DNA of 64,000 nt from an uncultured Planctomycetota bacterium (GTDB taxonomy: Bacteria > Planctomycetota > Brocadiia > CAIUPP01). The position numbers and the translations under genes are program-made. Below the pieces are notes generated by a model. It was not told the origin of the DNA. It searched no databases and was given only the letters and a program-made list of their open reading frames with translations. The stretch is from NCBI GenBank assembly GCA_903901045.1, contig CAIUPP010000023.1:124001-188000 (forward strand), read 5' to 3'. Below are positions 32,906-42,267 of the stretch, one piece after another. Within the stretch, counting starts at the first letter, position 1; every line of letters begins with the position of its first letter.

Positions 32906-35536
32906 TCACCGCACGTTCATGAGGGTGATGTCGTAAGTCCCCGTGAGCGCCGCCGCCCCCTTGCCATAGCTCGCCGTGATGGTGCAGGGCTGGTCGGAGC
33001 GCACGGCCTTGGCGGTCAGTTGCCCGGTCTTGTCGAGCTTGGCATATTGCGAACTCGCCTTCCACGTCACCGACGCCGTCACTTCGGCGGGCGAGCCGAA
33101 ATCGTAGTGCGCAAAGCAACGGTATTGCGCCGAGGCCCCCTCATTTACCTGCCTGGGGCCTGTTATTTCGAGCGAGGTGGGAACTCCGATGGAAAACGAG
33201 TAGTCGCTGTAATCCTCTACGCCATAATATATTGCGTTGATCCGGATGCGGTAGCCATCGCCGGAGGGGTAGGCCGTCTGCGTCTTCGGGTCGAAATCTC
33301 CCACGCGCCACTGCCAGGTGCCCAGGTTCGGGATAGAGGGGGCAAGCACCCAATGCGCCCCCTGCGCGTTCCAGAGTTCGATCTTCATGCGGATTTGGCT
33401 GGACATGCTGCTCTTCCACTGAATCACATAGGTCCGGCCCCACTCCACCCCGATGCCATTCGCGGAAGGATACTGCAGTTGCATGTCGCCATAAACAGCC
33501 GTCAGCGACGTGGAGGCATTGACGGTGAGACTGATTGTCGGCGCCCGGGAGAGCGCCACCCCCGCATCATCCACCCACCGCTGGAAGTAACGACTTCCCG
33601 CCGTCGCCGGCGCCGTCAGCGTGACAACCGCGCCGGCGCCCACGTTCCGTTCATAATTTGTAGTCCCGCCATGGCCGGTCGTGGACGATATCGGGATGCC
33701 GGCGATGGGCTGAGAGTTCACGGCGAGAGTCCACGTTTCAATCGCGTACTCCGCCGTGAGTGCGACGTCGACGTTCATGGAAAACGATACCGTGCGCCCG
33801 CCGTCGGAGACCTCTGCCCCCTCGGGCACGCCTGACCATTGAACGAAGTGATAATCCGTCTCCCCCACGCTCTTGCCCACCGGCGCCGTCAACTCGACTG
33901 TCTCATTGTCATTCAAAGTCTTCTCATAATCCGTAGTGCCGCCATGTCCCGTAGTGGAGGAGATTTCCACCCCGGTGAACGGGGAAGACTTCACGTCGAG
34001 CGTCCATGTGTCAATTGCATATTCCGACGTCACCGTCAGGTTGGACTGAATCGCGAAACTGATCGTGCGGTTGTCATCAGTGAAAACGGTATCGTCCGGA
34101 GTCCCGTTCCACTGCAAAAAGTGGTAATCCGCGCTCCCGTCGCTCGCAGTTGGCAACGCCGTCAAGGTCACCATCGTGTTGCCGGTCGCCGCCTTCCGGT
34201 AGTCGGTTGTCCCGCCGTGCCCGGTTGCCGAAGCGATAGCCACCCCCGTAACCGGCGTTGACTGCACATTGAGCGTCCACGTTCTCGCCACGATGAGGCT
34301 ATGGTCGGAACCGGCAGCAATGTGCACAACCGGAGAGGGCCCGGAGACTTTGGTAAACCTGGCGCTACCTGTGGTATCGCCCATTCCAAGCTGACCATCA
34401 AGGCTGCTCCCCGTCGCCCAGAGCGAACCGTCGCTGGCAAGCGCCAGTGAGTGTCTTTCTCCTGCGGCGATGGCAGTGACTACCTTGCCGGCAAGACCAT
34501 CGCTGACCTGAGTGAAGCTGCTATTCGTGACGCCGCCATCCAGTCCGAGCTGACTGCTGGAGTTGTCCCCCGCCCCCCAGAGGGTGCCGTCGCTGCACAA
34601 CGCAAAAGAGAACCATTTGCCGGTCGTTATGGCAACGACCGTCTTGTCGGCGATATCGCCACCGACCTGGGTAAATCTATGGCGGTCGGCGGTATCACCC
34701 AAACCGAGCTGGCCGCAGGCATTGTACCCCGTTGCCCAGAGAGCGCCGTCGTCGGTCAGCGCCAGAGAGTGCCATTGTCCCGCGGCAATAGCGGTGACAG
34801 TCTTGCCGGTCAGGTATCCATCCACGGGGGTGAAACTATGCCGCTCGGTGGTATCGCCTAGGCCGAGTTCGCCCCACGCATTGTCTCCCGCCGCCCACAG
34901 CGTGCCATCGCTGGCCAAGGCCAGGGAGTGATAGTCCTTCCCCGCAATTGCGACAATCCTCTTGTCGGCAAGATCGCCGCGAACCTGGGTGAACCAACGT
35001 CGCTCGTTCGTGCCGTTGAGGCCGAGTTCGCCGGAGAAGTTATAGCCCGTCGCCCAGAGTCTGCCGTCGCTGGTCAGGGCCAGAGAGTGCCGGTAGCCAC
35101 CCGCGACAGCCGTGACGCTGAGGCCGGCGAGTCCGCCCTCGACTTGGCTGAAGATAGTGCGGTAGCAAGTATCGCCGAAACCGAGTTGGCCATGACTGCT
35201 GGCCCCCGTCGCCCATAGTGTGCCGTCATCGGCAAGGGCCATGGAGCAATTCCGTCCCCCGACGACGGCGGAGATGTTCCTGTCGGCGGGACCGCCGACG
35301 ATTTGGGTAAACGCTCTGCGTTGGGTGGTATCACCCACGCCCAGTTCGCCATTGACGTTCGCCCCCGTCGTCCAGACCGTCATCTCCGCCGAGCCTTGGC
35401 CTTCTGTTGGATCGTTGAACACCTGCGCCGCGCGGAGGTCGCCCGAGAACGGTATTGCCGAAAGGCAGCCGATAAGCGCGAGAAGCCAGGTGTAGTTGGC
35501 AAGGTGACGGAAGTTGATGGTATGCAGGTTAGGCAT
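32906..35536 (-). CDS. Exported RCC1-repeat and InlB-B-like repeat protein
   Basis: 876 residues. N-terminal signal peptide (hydrophobic core WLLALIGCLSAIPF, about 17-30). About seven RCC1 beta-propeller repeats of about 52 residues (HSLALxxDGxLWATGxNxxGQLGLGDT), about 60-410. Then three repeats of about 85 residues starting WTLNVQSTPVTGV with GHGGTTDY, like divergent InlB-B repeats (about 415-665). Next a Kre9/Knh1-like segment (about 670-775) and a C-terminal bacterial Ig-like domain. No sortase or other sorting signal seen. Probably secreted or surface adhesion-type. The ATG at 35536 has GGGGAG 9 bases upstream. Confidence 0.88.
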   Translation of the reverse strand: MPNLHTINFRHLANYTWLLALIGCLSAIPFSGDLRAAQVFNDPTEGQGSAEMTVWTTGANVNGELGVGDTTQRRAFTQIVGGPADRNISAVVGGRNCSMALADDGTLWATGASSHGQLGFGDTCYRTIFSQVEGGLAGLSVTAVAGGYRHSLALTSDGRLWATGYNFSGELGLNGTNERRWFTQVRGDLADKRIVAIAGKDYHSLALASDGTLWAAGDNAWGELGLGDTTERHSFTPVDGYLTGKTVTAIAAGQWHSLALTDDGALWATGYNACGQLGLGDTADRHRFTQVGGDIADKTVVAITTGKWFSFALCSDGTLWGAGDNSSSQLGLDGGVTNSSFTQVSDGLAGKVVTAIAAGERHSLALASDGSLWATGSSLDGQLGMGDTTGSARFTKVSGPSPVVHIAAGSDHSLIVARTWTLNVQSTPVTGVAIASATGHGGTTDYRKAATGNTMVTLTALPTASDGSADYHFLQWNGTPDDTVFTDDNRTISFAIQSNLTVTSEYAIDTWTLDVKSSPFTGVEISSTTGHGGTTDYEKTLNDNETVELTAPVGKSVGETDYHFVQWSGVPEGAEVSDGGRTVSFSMNVDVALTAEYAIETWTLAVNSQPIAGIPISSTTGHGGTTNYERNVGAGAVVTLTAPATAGSRYFQRWVDDAGVALSRAPTISLTVNASTSLTAVYGDMQLQYPSANGIGVEWGRTYVIQWKSSMSSQIRMKIELWNAQGAHWVLAPSIPNLGTWQWRVGDFDPKTQTAYPSGDGYRIRINAIYYGVEDYSDYSFSIGVPTSLEITGPRQVNEGASAQYRCFAHYDFGSPAEVTASVTWKASSQYAKLDKTGQLTAKAVRSDQPCTITASYGKGAAALTGTYDITLMNVR

Positions 35537-35629
35537 AGCAGGTGACTCCCCCATTAGCGCTTGTGTCGCATGTGTACACGGAGCGCGGAATGCGACTGCA
35601 CTGTGCTGTTGCACCATGCAGCAACCTGC

Positions 35630-35658
35630 ATTCTATGCACGCTGGCACGATTCGTCAA
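35630..35658 (-). promoter_or_regulatory. Promoter for the RCC1-repeat gene
   Basis: On the minus strand TTGACG (35653-35658), 17 bp, TAGAAT (35630-35635), about 95 bases upstream of the start. Confidence 0.62.
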
Positions 35659-35732
35659 GCAGAACACAGGAAGCAGAGCGGCCGAATGGCGACTGGGGAG
35701 CCGCAAACGACGACTTGCCAGCGGCAGCGCGC

Positions 35733-37427
35733 CTACTTCGGCGGCGGCGATGAGGGGGCGATCTTGGGGGCGAGGCCGGCGCCGGGCAGAGTCAGTTCGT
35801 TCTCTTTGCCCTTGGGCACGTTCACGATGGCGCGCAGCGTGGGGATCAATTCCGGGGGGAACCCCGTCTCCCCGCGCAGGATCGCCAGCACCACTTCGCG
35901 CTGGATGTACGGGAAGGGGTCCAGCCCGTCATTGCGCGTGCGGCCGGTCGCGTTGGCGATTCCGTACTGGCGGTACGCTTCCCATCCACGCTGCGCCAGG
36001 TCTTCGTAGGTGGCCGCCTCGTCGCGCTTGTTCACGCAGAGGAAGAAGCACTCCTGCGCGATGCAACCGTCCACCCAGGCGCGCACTTTCGCGTGCGTCC
36101 CGTTCTCGTCCACCAGGTTCAGGACGAACCCCAGGACATATTCTTCCAGCGGGACGCGCGGATTGGGCTTGTCGTAGAGCGTGTTGAGTTCCTGGTAGTA
36201 CTTCGCTGATTCGTCGTGATACCCCGCGAAGTACATGTCGAACGTGGCTTCCTGCAGGAAGGTGATGTGCCCATCCTGCACGGAGGATGCGCCGTACGCC
36301 TCCGCCGCGATGGAGTACTTCGTGAGCATCATTTCGTACAGTTTGTTAATGGGGACCACTTTGCTCAGGTCGAACGCGGTGACCATGGCCTTCTGCGGGT
36401 CTCCGCCCATGTAGGCGATGACGCCACGGCGCATGGTCTCCTGGAGGCTGGCCAGAAGAATACGGTCGTAGTCGATCTCTTTGCGCGTCGGATTGGCCAG
36501 CATGTTCTCACGCGCGCGCTCGACCCAGTAGATCGCGTGGGGCTCCGGCAGCCGCCAGTCGAATTTGCCGTAGTCCTGCTCCATCTTGACCATGATGTCG
36601 AAGCGGTCCATCTTGTATCGGTCGCGCAGGACGCGCGCTGCGACGTAGTTGGCGATCTTCCGCAGCGCCTTGGTGCTCTTGGCCTTGATGATGGCGTTGC
36701 CGATCGACTCCGGGATTTCGTGGAGGCCGTTCACCTTGTCGAGCTGCTTGAGGGTCTCGTCGGGCGGCACCAGGGTGAACGCGGGCGACAGGGCGGCTTT
36801 CACGTCCGGGTCGGCCAGCAGTTCCTTCAGCGTCCAGCGCGACGCCTCCTGGATGCCGGGGATGTCCTGCTGCTCGCGGCTGCCGACTATGTCGTGCATG
36901 ATCAGCGCCCAGCGATGCTTGTAGTACGCGTTGTGCAGGTCGAGGTCGCGCCCGATTTTGTGGTAGTAAATCCAAGCGATGCGGTCCATGATGAGGCCGG
37001 ATTTCGGGTTGTAGTAGAGTCCGTCGTTCCGGAGCCAGTCCAGCGCGCGCTGAATCCACTGCCAGCGGGCCTCGCTGTCGGGCAGTTCGGCGACGAGGTT
37101 GTACGCCATGTTCCAGCCGTTGAAGTCCCAGATTTCTTCGATGCTGGGTTCGAGTTTGCCCATCCAGTCGTAGAGCTGGTAGAGCTCCCAGAACTTCTCT
37201 TCCTGCTGCAGGCGGCTGGCGCGCAGCCAGACGGCGTCGATCAGAAGCCCGCGGAAGCCTCCCAGCACGTGGGTGAGCAGGACGATCTCGGGGGGCTGAT
37301 TCCTGGCGCTGACGCTGAACTGCCCCAGGATGGAGCGATACGCGTCCACGAAGGTCAGCGTGGCCGACGCCCCCGCCATCATGGCGACGATCAGCACGAT
37401 CAGGACAATTTTCTTAAAGGTTGCCAT
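35733..37427 (-). CDS. Membrane-anchored conserved protein of the SPFH/ABC locus
   Basis: 564 residues. One N-terminal transmembrane helix (about 7-25), then a large mostly helical extracytoplasmic part. The segment GGFRGLLIDAVWLRASRLQ ... ELYQLYDWMGKLEP ... FNGWNMAYNL ... RWQWIQRALDWLRNDGL ... WIYYHKIGRDL matches a protein type I recall from planctomycetes and relatives, where it accompanies transport genes; tetratricopeptide-like helical pairs are likely. Function unknown. Last gene of the eight-gene block, 9 bases after the permease stop. Confidence 0.75.
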   Translation of the reverse strand: MATFKKIVLIVLIVAMMAGASATLTFVDAYRSILGQFSVSARNQPPEIVLLTHVLGGFRGLLIDAVWLRASRLQQEEKFWELYQLYDWMGKLEPSIEEIWDFNGWNMAYNLVAELPDSEARWQWIQRALDWLRNDGLYYNPKSGLIMDRIAWIYYHKIGRDLDLHNAYYKHRWALIMHDIVGSREQQDIPGIQEASRWTLKELLADPDVKAALSPAFTLVPPDETLKQLDKVNGLHEIPESIGNAIIKAKSTKALRKIANYVAARVLRDRYKMDRFDIMVKMEQDYGKFDWRLPEPHAIYWVERARENMLANPTRKEIDYDRILLASLQETMRRGVIAYMGGDPQKAMVTAFDLSKVVPINKLYEMMLTKYSIAAEAYGASSVQDGHITFLQEATFDMYFAGYHDESAKYYQELNTLYDKPNPRVPLEEYVLGFVLNLVDENGTHAKVRAWVDGCIAQECFFLCVNKRDEAATYEDLAQRGWEAYRQYGIANATGRTRNDGLDPFPYIQREVVLAILRGETGFPPELIPTLRAIVNVPKGKENELTLPGAGLAPKIAPSSPPPK

Positions 37428-37436
37428 CGTCCGCTC

Positions 37437-38999
37437 TCATGTATTGGCCGTCAATGCGGCCAACTCCCTGCGCCGGAAGATCACCCAGCCGGCTACCGCG
37501 GCAATCCCGCCGCGCACGAGGATCACTTCCAGGAACATTCGAAGTATGACGCCGAAGTCGATGATGCGGCCGTCCGTCAGGAACGGCGTGGCATCGTATG
37601 CGCCCAGGTTCGGGAACAGGCTGAAGAAGGACATGAGTATCCAGCGCAGCGCCGTGTCGCCGGGATGCAGCGGCTGCCAGGGCGGCACCATGCTGCTGCC
37701 GAACACGAACAGGTTGGAGATCAGGTCGGTCTGAATGAAGCCGGCCATCTGCGACACCATGAAGACCACGAGGCTGGCGGTGACCGCCACCGGGAAGGAC
37801 AGGAAGGTGGAGAAGGCCAGGCCGATGATGGCGTAGAACGTCAGTTTCATCAGCAACAAGCTGCCGGCGCGCACGAAGTTCCATCCCAGGCTGGTGGCAC
37901 CGTACATGACCGTCACGCCGTCGCCGAACGGGAACATCGCCGAGACATCCGACGTGTCCATGTTCGTATAGGTGATCTTGATCGTGCCATCCGGCCCGGC
38001 GAGGCGCGCGGGAACGGCAAAGGTGTGGGGCCGATTGACCAGGAAGCCTTCCTCGATCCACACGTTTTCCGTTCCGGCCTCATTGACCACGAACCGGCCC
38101 GGAATTTCATGATCGGTCGAGCCGCTGCTACCGAAATGGCGGAAGCGGATCACCAGCCACTCCATGTTGTTCTTCGCGGAGGGGGGCGGCTCCTCTTTCG
38201 CCACCGGCGCGGCGACCCGCCTGGGCGCGGCAGTCGTTTTGGTGGTGATCATCGTCAAGGTGGTGGTGGTCGAGGTGCTGGTCGTCGTGGTGGTGGTTGT
38301 GGTGGTGGTCGCCCCCGCGACGACATTGTACTTGGGGAGGCCTGATACCACCCAAGTCACCTGCGTGTTGGGGGCAACGACCCAAGCCCCCTTCTTCAAC
38401 CGCTCGGCAATCTGCATGCGGTTCCAGGCTTCGCTCTTGCCTTCCGGCAGCAAGTTCTTCTCTTTCAGGTACTTATACTCATCGTCCACTTCTTTGCTCA
38501 GGTCGGGCATCGGCGGTGTGGCATAGCTGCGCGCGTTGAGGACTTCCGCCTTGAAAAGTTCATAAGATTCCGGCGGCTCCCCAGGAAGCCTCTGGCTCAG
38601 ATACCTGACGCAGCCGTAAGTCAGCCCGAGCATGACGGCCAGCAGCAGCACGTTGATCAGCATGACCCCCGCCCACTTGCCCAGCAGGAGGGTGAGGCGG
38701 GCCAGCGGCTTGGTGTCCAGCAGGAAGATCTGCTGCTGCTTGATTTCGGTGTTCAGAGTGATCGCGGAGAGGAAGATGGTGAGCACGCTCAGGAGGAGGA
38801 GGGAGATGGCATAGATGGAGTACGTCATGACCATGCGCACCTGCCCGGCGTGGGTTCTATCGGCCTGAAGCAGGAAGGGCAAGGCGGGAATCAGCACGAG
38901 CAGGAAGGCCAGCAGCACCAGCACCACCTTCATCCGCAACGCCTGAAGAATGGAGTGGCGCGCAATGGTCCAAATCTGCTTGAGCAAGTCGATCATCAC
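37437..38999 (-). CDS. ABC-2-type permease with a threonine-rich extracytoplasmic loop
   Basis: 520 residues. One transmembrane helix near the N-terminus (about 22-42), pairs near 55-80 and 105-125, then a large hydrophilic region about 130-320, and a C-terminal group of about five helices (about 340-510), matching an ABC-2/YhaP-like half transporter. The loop contains a low-complexity Thr tract (about 228-255), encoded at 38239-38310 by near-tandem ACC/ACG codons. It overlaps the ATPase stop by 4 bases (ATGA), so the two are translationally coupled. Confidence 0.82.
   Translation of the reverse strand: MMIDLLKQIWTIARHSILQALRMKVVLVLLAFLLVLIPALPFLLQADRTHAGQVRMVMTYSIYAISLLLLSVLTIFLSAITLNTEIKQQQIFLLDTKPLARLTLLLGKWAGVMLINVLLLAVMLGLTYGCVRYLSQRLPGEPPESYELFKAEVLNARSYATPPMPDLSKEVDDEYKYLKEKNLLPEGKSEAWNRMQIAERLKKGAWVVAPNTQVTWVVSGLPKYNVVAGATTTTTTTTTTSTSTTTTLTMITTKTTAAPRRVAAPVAKEEPPPSAKNNMEWLVIRFRHFGSSGSTDHEIPGRFVVNEAGTENVWIEEGFLVNRPHTFAVPARLAGPDGTIKITYTNMDTSDVSAMFPFGDGVTVMYGATSLGWNFVRAGSLLLMKLTFYAIIGLAFSTFLSFPVAVTASLVVFMVSQMAGFIQTDLISNLFVFGSSMVPPWQPLHPGDTALRWILMSFFSLFPNLGAYDATPFLTDGRIIDFGVILRMFLEVILVRGGIAAVAGWVIFRRRELAALTANT
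38239..38310 (-). repeat. Threonine-codon microsatellite in the permease gene
   Basis: GGT/CGT-type triplets on the plus strand translate to long Thr runs with a few Ser, Leu, Met and Lys. Such tracts can change length by slippage in steps of three bases. Confidence 0.75.
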
Positions 39000-40285
39000 T
39001 TATCGCTCCGGCCGTCCGTCCGCGCATCCTTCCGGTCGGCTTCGCTCTTCGGGGACAGAAGGCCGCGCAGCACTTCGTCGGTGGCCGGCTTGGCCGGCCC
39101 CGCGCCTCCCGCAGGCAGAACCACCGGCTGGTCCTTCTGCGGCTCCTTCTTCGCCTCGGATTCCGGGACAGGCGCGGCGAGTTGAGCGGAGGGGCGCACC
39201 AGGTCGCTCAAGAGCTTCTGGTCCACCGCAGGCTCCGTCGGCTTTCCGGCCGGCAGCACAAACGATTCCTCCGGCCCCTCGGTCTGCTCGACCGGGACGG
39301 TCACGGGAACTGCCTTGAGGAGCGACTGCATCAGGTCGTCGGCCTTGTCTTCGCGCTCGATGCCGCCAAAGAACGCGGCGGCGCCTGTGCCGGCGGTGAC
39401 GCCGGAGGTGGTCAGGTGAGCGGCGCGCGCTTCCTCCACCACTTTCAGGAAGAAGCTCTCGAGCCGTTCGCGCGGGGCCTGAACTTCAACGCCCGCTTCC
39501 GGCCCTTCCATCTCCTGGATCAGGTTCACGACGGCGGAGATCGTCTGCTGCTTGAGGTTGCGCGTCGTAATCTGTGTCTTGGACTGCACTTCCAGCAGCG
39601 TGTTGATGTTCCCGACCCGGCGGACGCGTCCGCCGTAAAGGATCGCCACGCGGTCGCATACGTCCTCGACGTCGGCGAGCAGGTGGCTGCAGAGGAACAC
39701 GGTCTTGCCGCGGCTCTTCAATTCGAGGATGAGGTCCTTGATCTCGCGCGTGCCGGTGGGGTCCAGCCCCGTGGTCGGCTCGTCGAGGAAGAGGAAGTCC
39801 GGGTCGTTGATGAGCGCCTGCGCCAGCCCGATGCGCCGCGCCATGCCCTTGGAGTACTCCACGAGGGGCCGCTTGCGCTGCTGCGCGAGCCCCACCATGT
39901 CCAGGAGCAGGTTGACGCGGTTGCGACGTTCGTGCCGCGGCAGGTTGAAGAGGCGGCCGTAGAACTCCAGGGTCTCCTCGGCATTGAGGTACCGGTAGAG
40001 GTAGGAGTCCTCCGGCATGTAGCCGATGCGGTCCTTGATGGCGATGTTGCGCGGGTCGCGGCCGAACACGGCGGCCCGTCCGCTGGTCGGAAAGAGCAGA
40101 CCCAGCAGAATCTTGATGAGGGTGGATTTGCCGGAGCCGTTCGGTCCGAGCAGGCCGAACACTTCGCCCCGGACGACCTGCAGGTCCACCCGGTCCAGCG
40201 CGCGCACTTTCTGGCGCATCCAGAAGTCGCGGTAAATCTTGGTGAGCTGAACCGTCTCAACAACCACTTGGCGTTCTACTGCCAC
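38996..40285 (-). CDS. ABC transporter ATP-binding protein with C-terminal extension
   Basis: 429 residues. Walker A GPNGSGKST (about 49), signature EYSKGMARR (about 144, a variant of LSGGQ-type), Walker B FLFLDEPTTGLDP (about 165) and the switch His in LCSHLLADVED (about 205). ATP hydrolysis drives the adjacent permeases. The catalytic domain ends near 310; about 120 residues of Pro/Glu/Lys-rich extension follow, unusual for ABC-2 ATPases. GTG start. Confidence 0.93.
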   Translation of the reverse strand: MAVERQVVVETVQLTKIYRDFWMRQKVRALDRVDLQVVRGEVFGLLGPNGSGKSTLIKILLGLLFPTSGRAAVFGRDPRNIAIKDRIGYMPEDSYLYRYLNAEETLEFYGRLFNLPRHERRNRVNLLLDMVGLAQQRKRPLVEYSKGMARRIGLAQALINDPDFLFLDEPTTGLDPTGTREIKDLILELKSRGKTVFLCSHLLADVEDVCDRVAILYGGRVRRVGNINTLLEVQSKTQITTRNLKQQTISAVVNLIQEMEGPEAGVEVQAPRERLESFFLKVVEEARAAHLTTSGVTAGTGAAAFFGGIEREDKADDLMQSLLKAVPVTVPVEQTEGPEESFVLPAGKPTEPAVDQKLLSDLVRPSAQLAAPVPESEAKKEPQKDQPVVLPAGGAGPAKPATDEVLRGLLSPKSEADRKDARTDGRSDK

Positions 40286-40300
40286 GCCTGGATCTCCTCA

Positions 40301-42238
40301 CTACTGTTGCTGGCCGCTGGTATGCGGCGCGATCTCTTCACCGAAACGCACAAGACGGGCGCTGTTGAAAATGACGATGAACGACCCGACGATGTGAAGG
40401 AACGCGGCGGTGATCGGGGTGAGAATCGCCTCGGTGCTCAAGGCAAGGCCGACGATGATGAACACGAGGGCGAACAACAGGTTCTGGTTGACGATGGTGC
40501 GCGTGCGGCGCGACAGACGGATGAGGAAGGGCAAGCGCCCGAGGTCGTTGGACATCAAGGCGATGCTCGCGGAGTGAATGGCGATGTCGCTGCCGGCGGC
40601 GCCCATGGCGATGCCCATGTCGCCCGCGGCGAGGGCCGGGGCGTCGTTGACACCATCCCCCACCACCGCCACGTGCATCCCGGCGTCCTTGAGCTTGTGG
40701 ACCAGTTCCAGCTTGCGGGCCGGCAGGCACTCGGCTTCCACTTCGGTGCAGCCCAGTTCCGCGGCCACGCGGCGCGCGACCGACCAGCGGTCGCCCGTGA
40801 ACATGGTCAGCCGGCGAATGCCCAGTTTGCGCAGTTCGGCAGTGGCTTTCTTGGCTTCGGGACGCGCCTTGTCCTCCAGGCCGATCCAGCCGATGGCCTT
40901 GCCATTCTCGGCGATGTAGAGCACGCTGAAGCCCACCATCTCATCGAGGTCCACTCCCAAACCGGCGAAGTTGACGCCGCATTCCTTGAGCCAGGTTTCG
41001 CGCCCGACCAGTACTTTGGCGCCCCCCACGTTCGAGCGGACTCCCTTGCCCGCCTCTTCGTGGATGTCGGTCGCATCGCCCCAGGCGAGTCCGGCTTCCT
41101 TGGCGACCCGCACGACGGCCTGGGCGACGGGGTGGTTGCTGTGCGCTTCCGTCGCGGCGGCCAACTGGAGCATGTGCGCCGGGTCCACGCCCGTCGCCGG
41201 GGCCAGCCGGGTCACGGCCAACTGCCCGGTGGTCAGCGTGCCGGTCTTGTCGAAAGCGATGGCGTTCAAACGGCCCGCCGCTTCGAGGTCTCCCACATCC
41301 TTGACGAGGATTCCGAGCCGCGCGGCGCTGCTGAGCGCAGCCACCATCGCGGTGGGAGTCGCCAGGACGAAGGCGCACGGGCACGTCACGATCAACGCGG
41401 TGATCGCTCTGCCCATGTCTTTCGTGAAGAACAGGATGAAGAACACGATCATCATGACCACGGGGGTATACCAGAGGATATACCGGTCAATGATGCGCAT
41501 GAGCGGAATCTTGGTCTTTTCGGCGTCCAGAATCAGGTGGCGCACCTGACCCAGCGTGGTATCTTCGCCCACGCGGGTGACGCGCACTTCCAGCGAGCCG
41601 GTGAGGTTCACGGCGCCGGCAAACACCTGGTCGCCCACCCCTTTGTCCACCGGCAGCGATTCGCCGGTGATGCTCGCCTCGTTCATCGTGGAGGCGCCGG
41701 TGACGATGTCGCCGTCCGCCGGAATGGTCTCGCCCGGACGGATGCGGACGCTTTCGCCGGTCTTCAGTTCCGAGGCATCGACGTCCCGCGTGCCGCCACC
41801 GGGCAGAAGCAGGTGCGCGCGCGTGGGGGCCATGCGGATCAGGCTTTCGATCGCCTGCCGCGCGCCCAGCGCCGTGCGGTGCTGGATCAGGTCGGCCAGG
41901 AGCATCAGGAAGCTGACCACGCCGGCTTCCTGGTACTTCCCGATGGCGATGCATCCCATGACCGCGATGGCCACCAGCTCGATCATGTGGCGCTCGCCGA
42001 CGATCAGGTCGGAGATGGCCCGCACGACGATGGGGATGCCCAGCAGCAACGCTCCGACGAGCGCGCAGGCCATTTCGATGCCGCGCGGATCGTCGAACAG
42101 GTACGGGGCGAGGTAGGAGTTGATGACGAGGGCCCCACCCAGGAAGGAACCGATCAAGGAGAGCGCGACGATCTGCTGCTCCCTCTCGGAGGTCAGGTGG
42201 TGTTCCTCAGGCACCATGTGCCCGGTCGGTATGCTCAT
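40301..42238 (-). CDS. Metal-translocating P1B-type ATPase (CPC)
   Basis: 645 residues. Heavy-metal P-type ATPase: TGESLPV-type actuator motif (SITGESLPVDKG, about 190), membrane motif CPCAFVLATPTA (about 290, metal site), phosphorylation site DKTGTLT (about 331), a His-Pro locus NHPVAQAV (about 370), and GDGVNDAPALAAGDMGIAMG (about 550). There is no N-terminal metal-binding HMA domain; the N-terminus is a short His-containing stretch. CPC ATPases export Cu+, Zn2+ or Cd2+; which metal is unclear. ATG at 42238 with AGGAG 9 bases upstream is preferred over TTG at 42244. Confidence 0.93.
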   Translation of the reverse strand: MSIPTGHMVPEEHHLTSEREQQIVALSLIGSFLGGALVINSYLAPYLFDDPRGIEMACALVGALLLGIPIVVRAISDLIVGERHMIELVAIAVMGCIAIGKYQEAGVVSFLMLLADLIQHRTALGARQAIESLIRMAPTRAHLLLPGGGTRDVDASELKTGESVRIRPGETIPADGDIVTGASTMNEASITGESLPVDKGVGDQVFAGAVNLTGSLEVRVTRVGEDTTLGQVRHLILDAEKTKIPLMRIIDRYILWYTPVVMMIVFFILFFTKDMGRAITALIVTCPCAFVLATPTAMVAALSSAARLGILVKDVGDLEAAGRLNAIAFDKTGTLTTGQLAVTRLAPATGVDPAHMLQLAAATEAHSNHPVAQAVVRVAKEAGLAWGDATDIHEEAGKGVRSNVGGAKVLVGRETWLKECGVNFAGLGVDLDEMVGFSVLYIAENGKAIGWIGLEDKARPEAKKATAELRKLGIRRLTMFTGDRWSVARRVAAELGCTEVEAECLPARKLELVHKLKDAGMHVAVVGDGVNDAPALAAGDMGIAMGAAGSDIAIHSASIALMSNDLGRLPFLIRLSRRTRTIVNQNLLFALVFIIVGLALSTEAILTPITAAFLHIVGSFIVIFNSARLVRFGEEIAPHTSGQQQ

Positions 42239-42267
42239 GAACAAAGTCTCCTATGCAAGGCCTTCGC

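Noticed and set aside
36216-38345. Long plus-strand open frame opposite the SPFH-locus membrane protein and permease
   Set aside because: Antisense shadow without ribosome binding site or recognisable domains.
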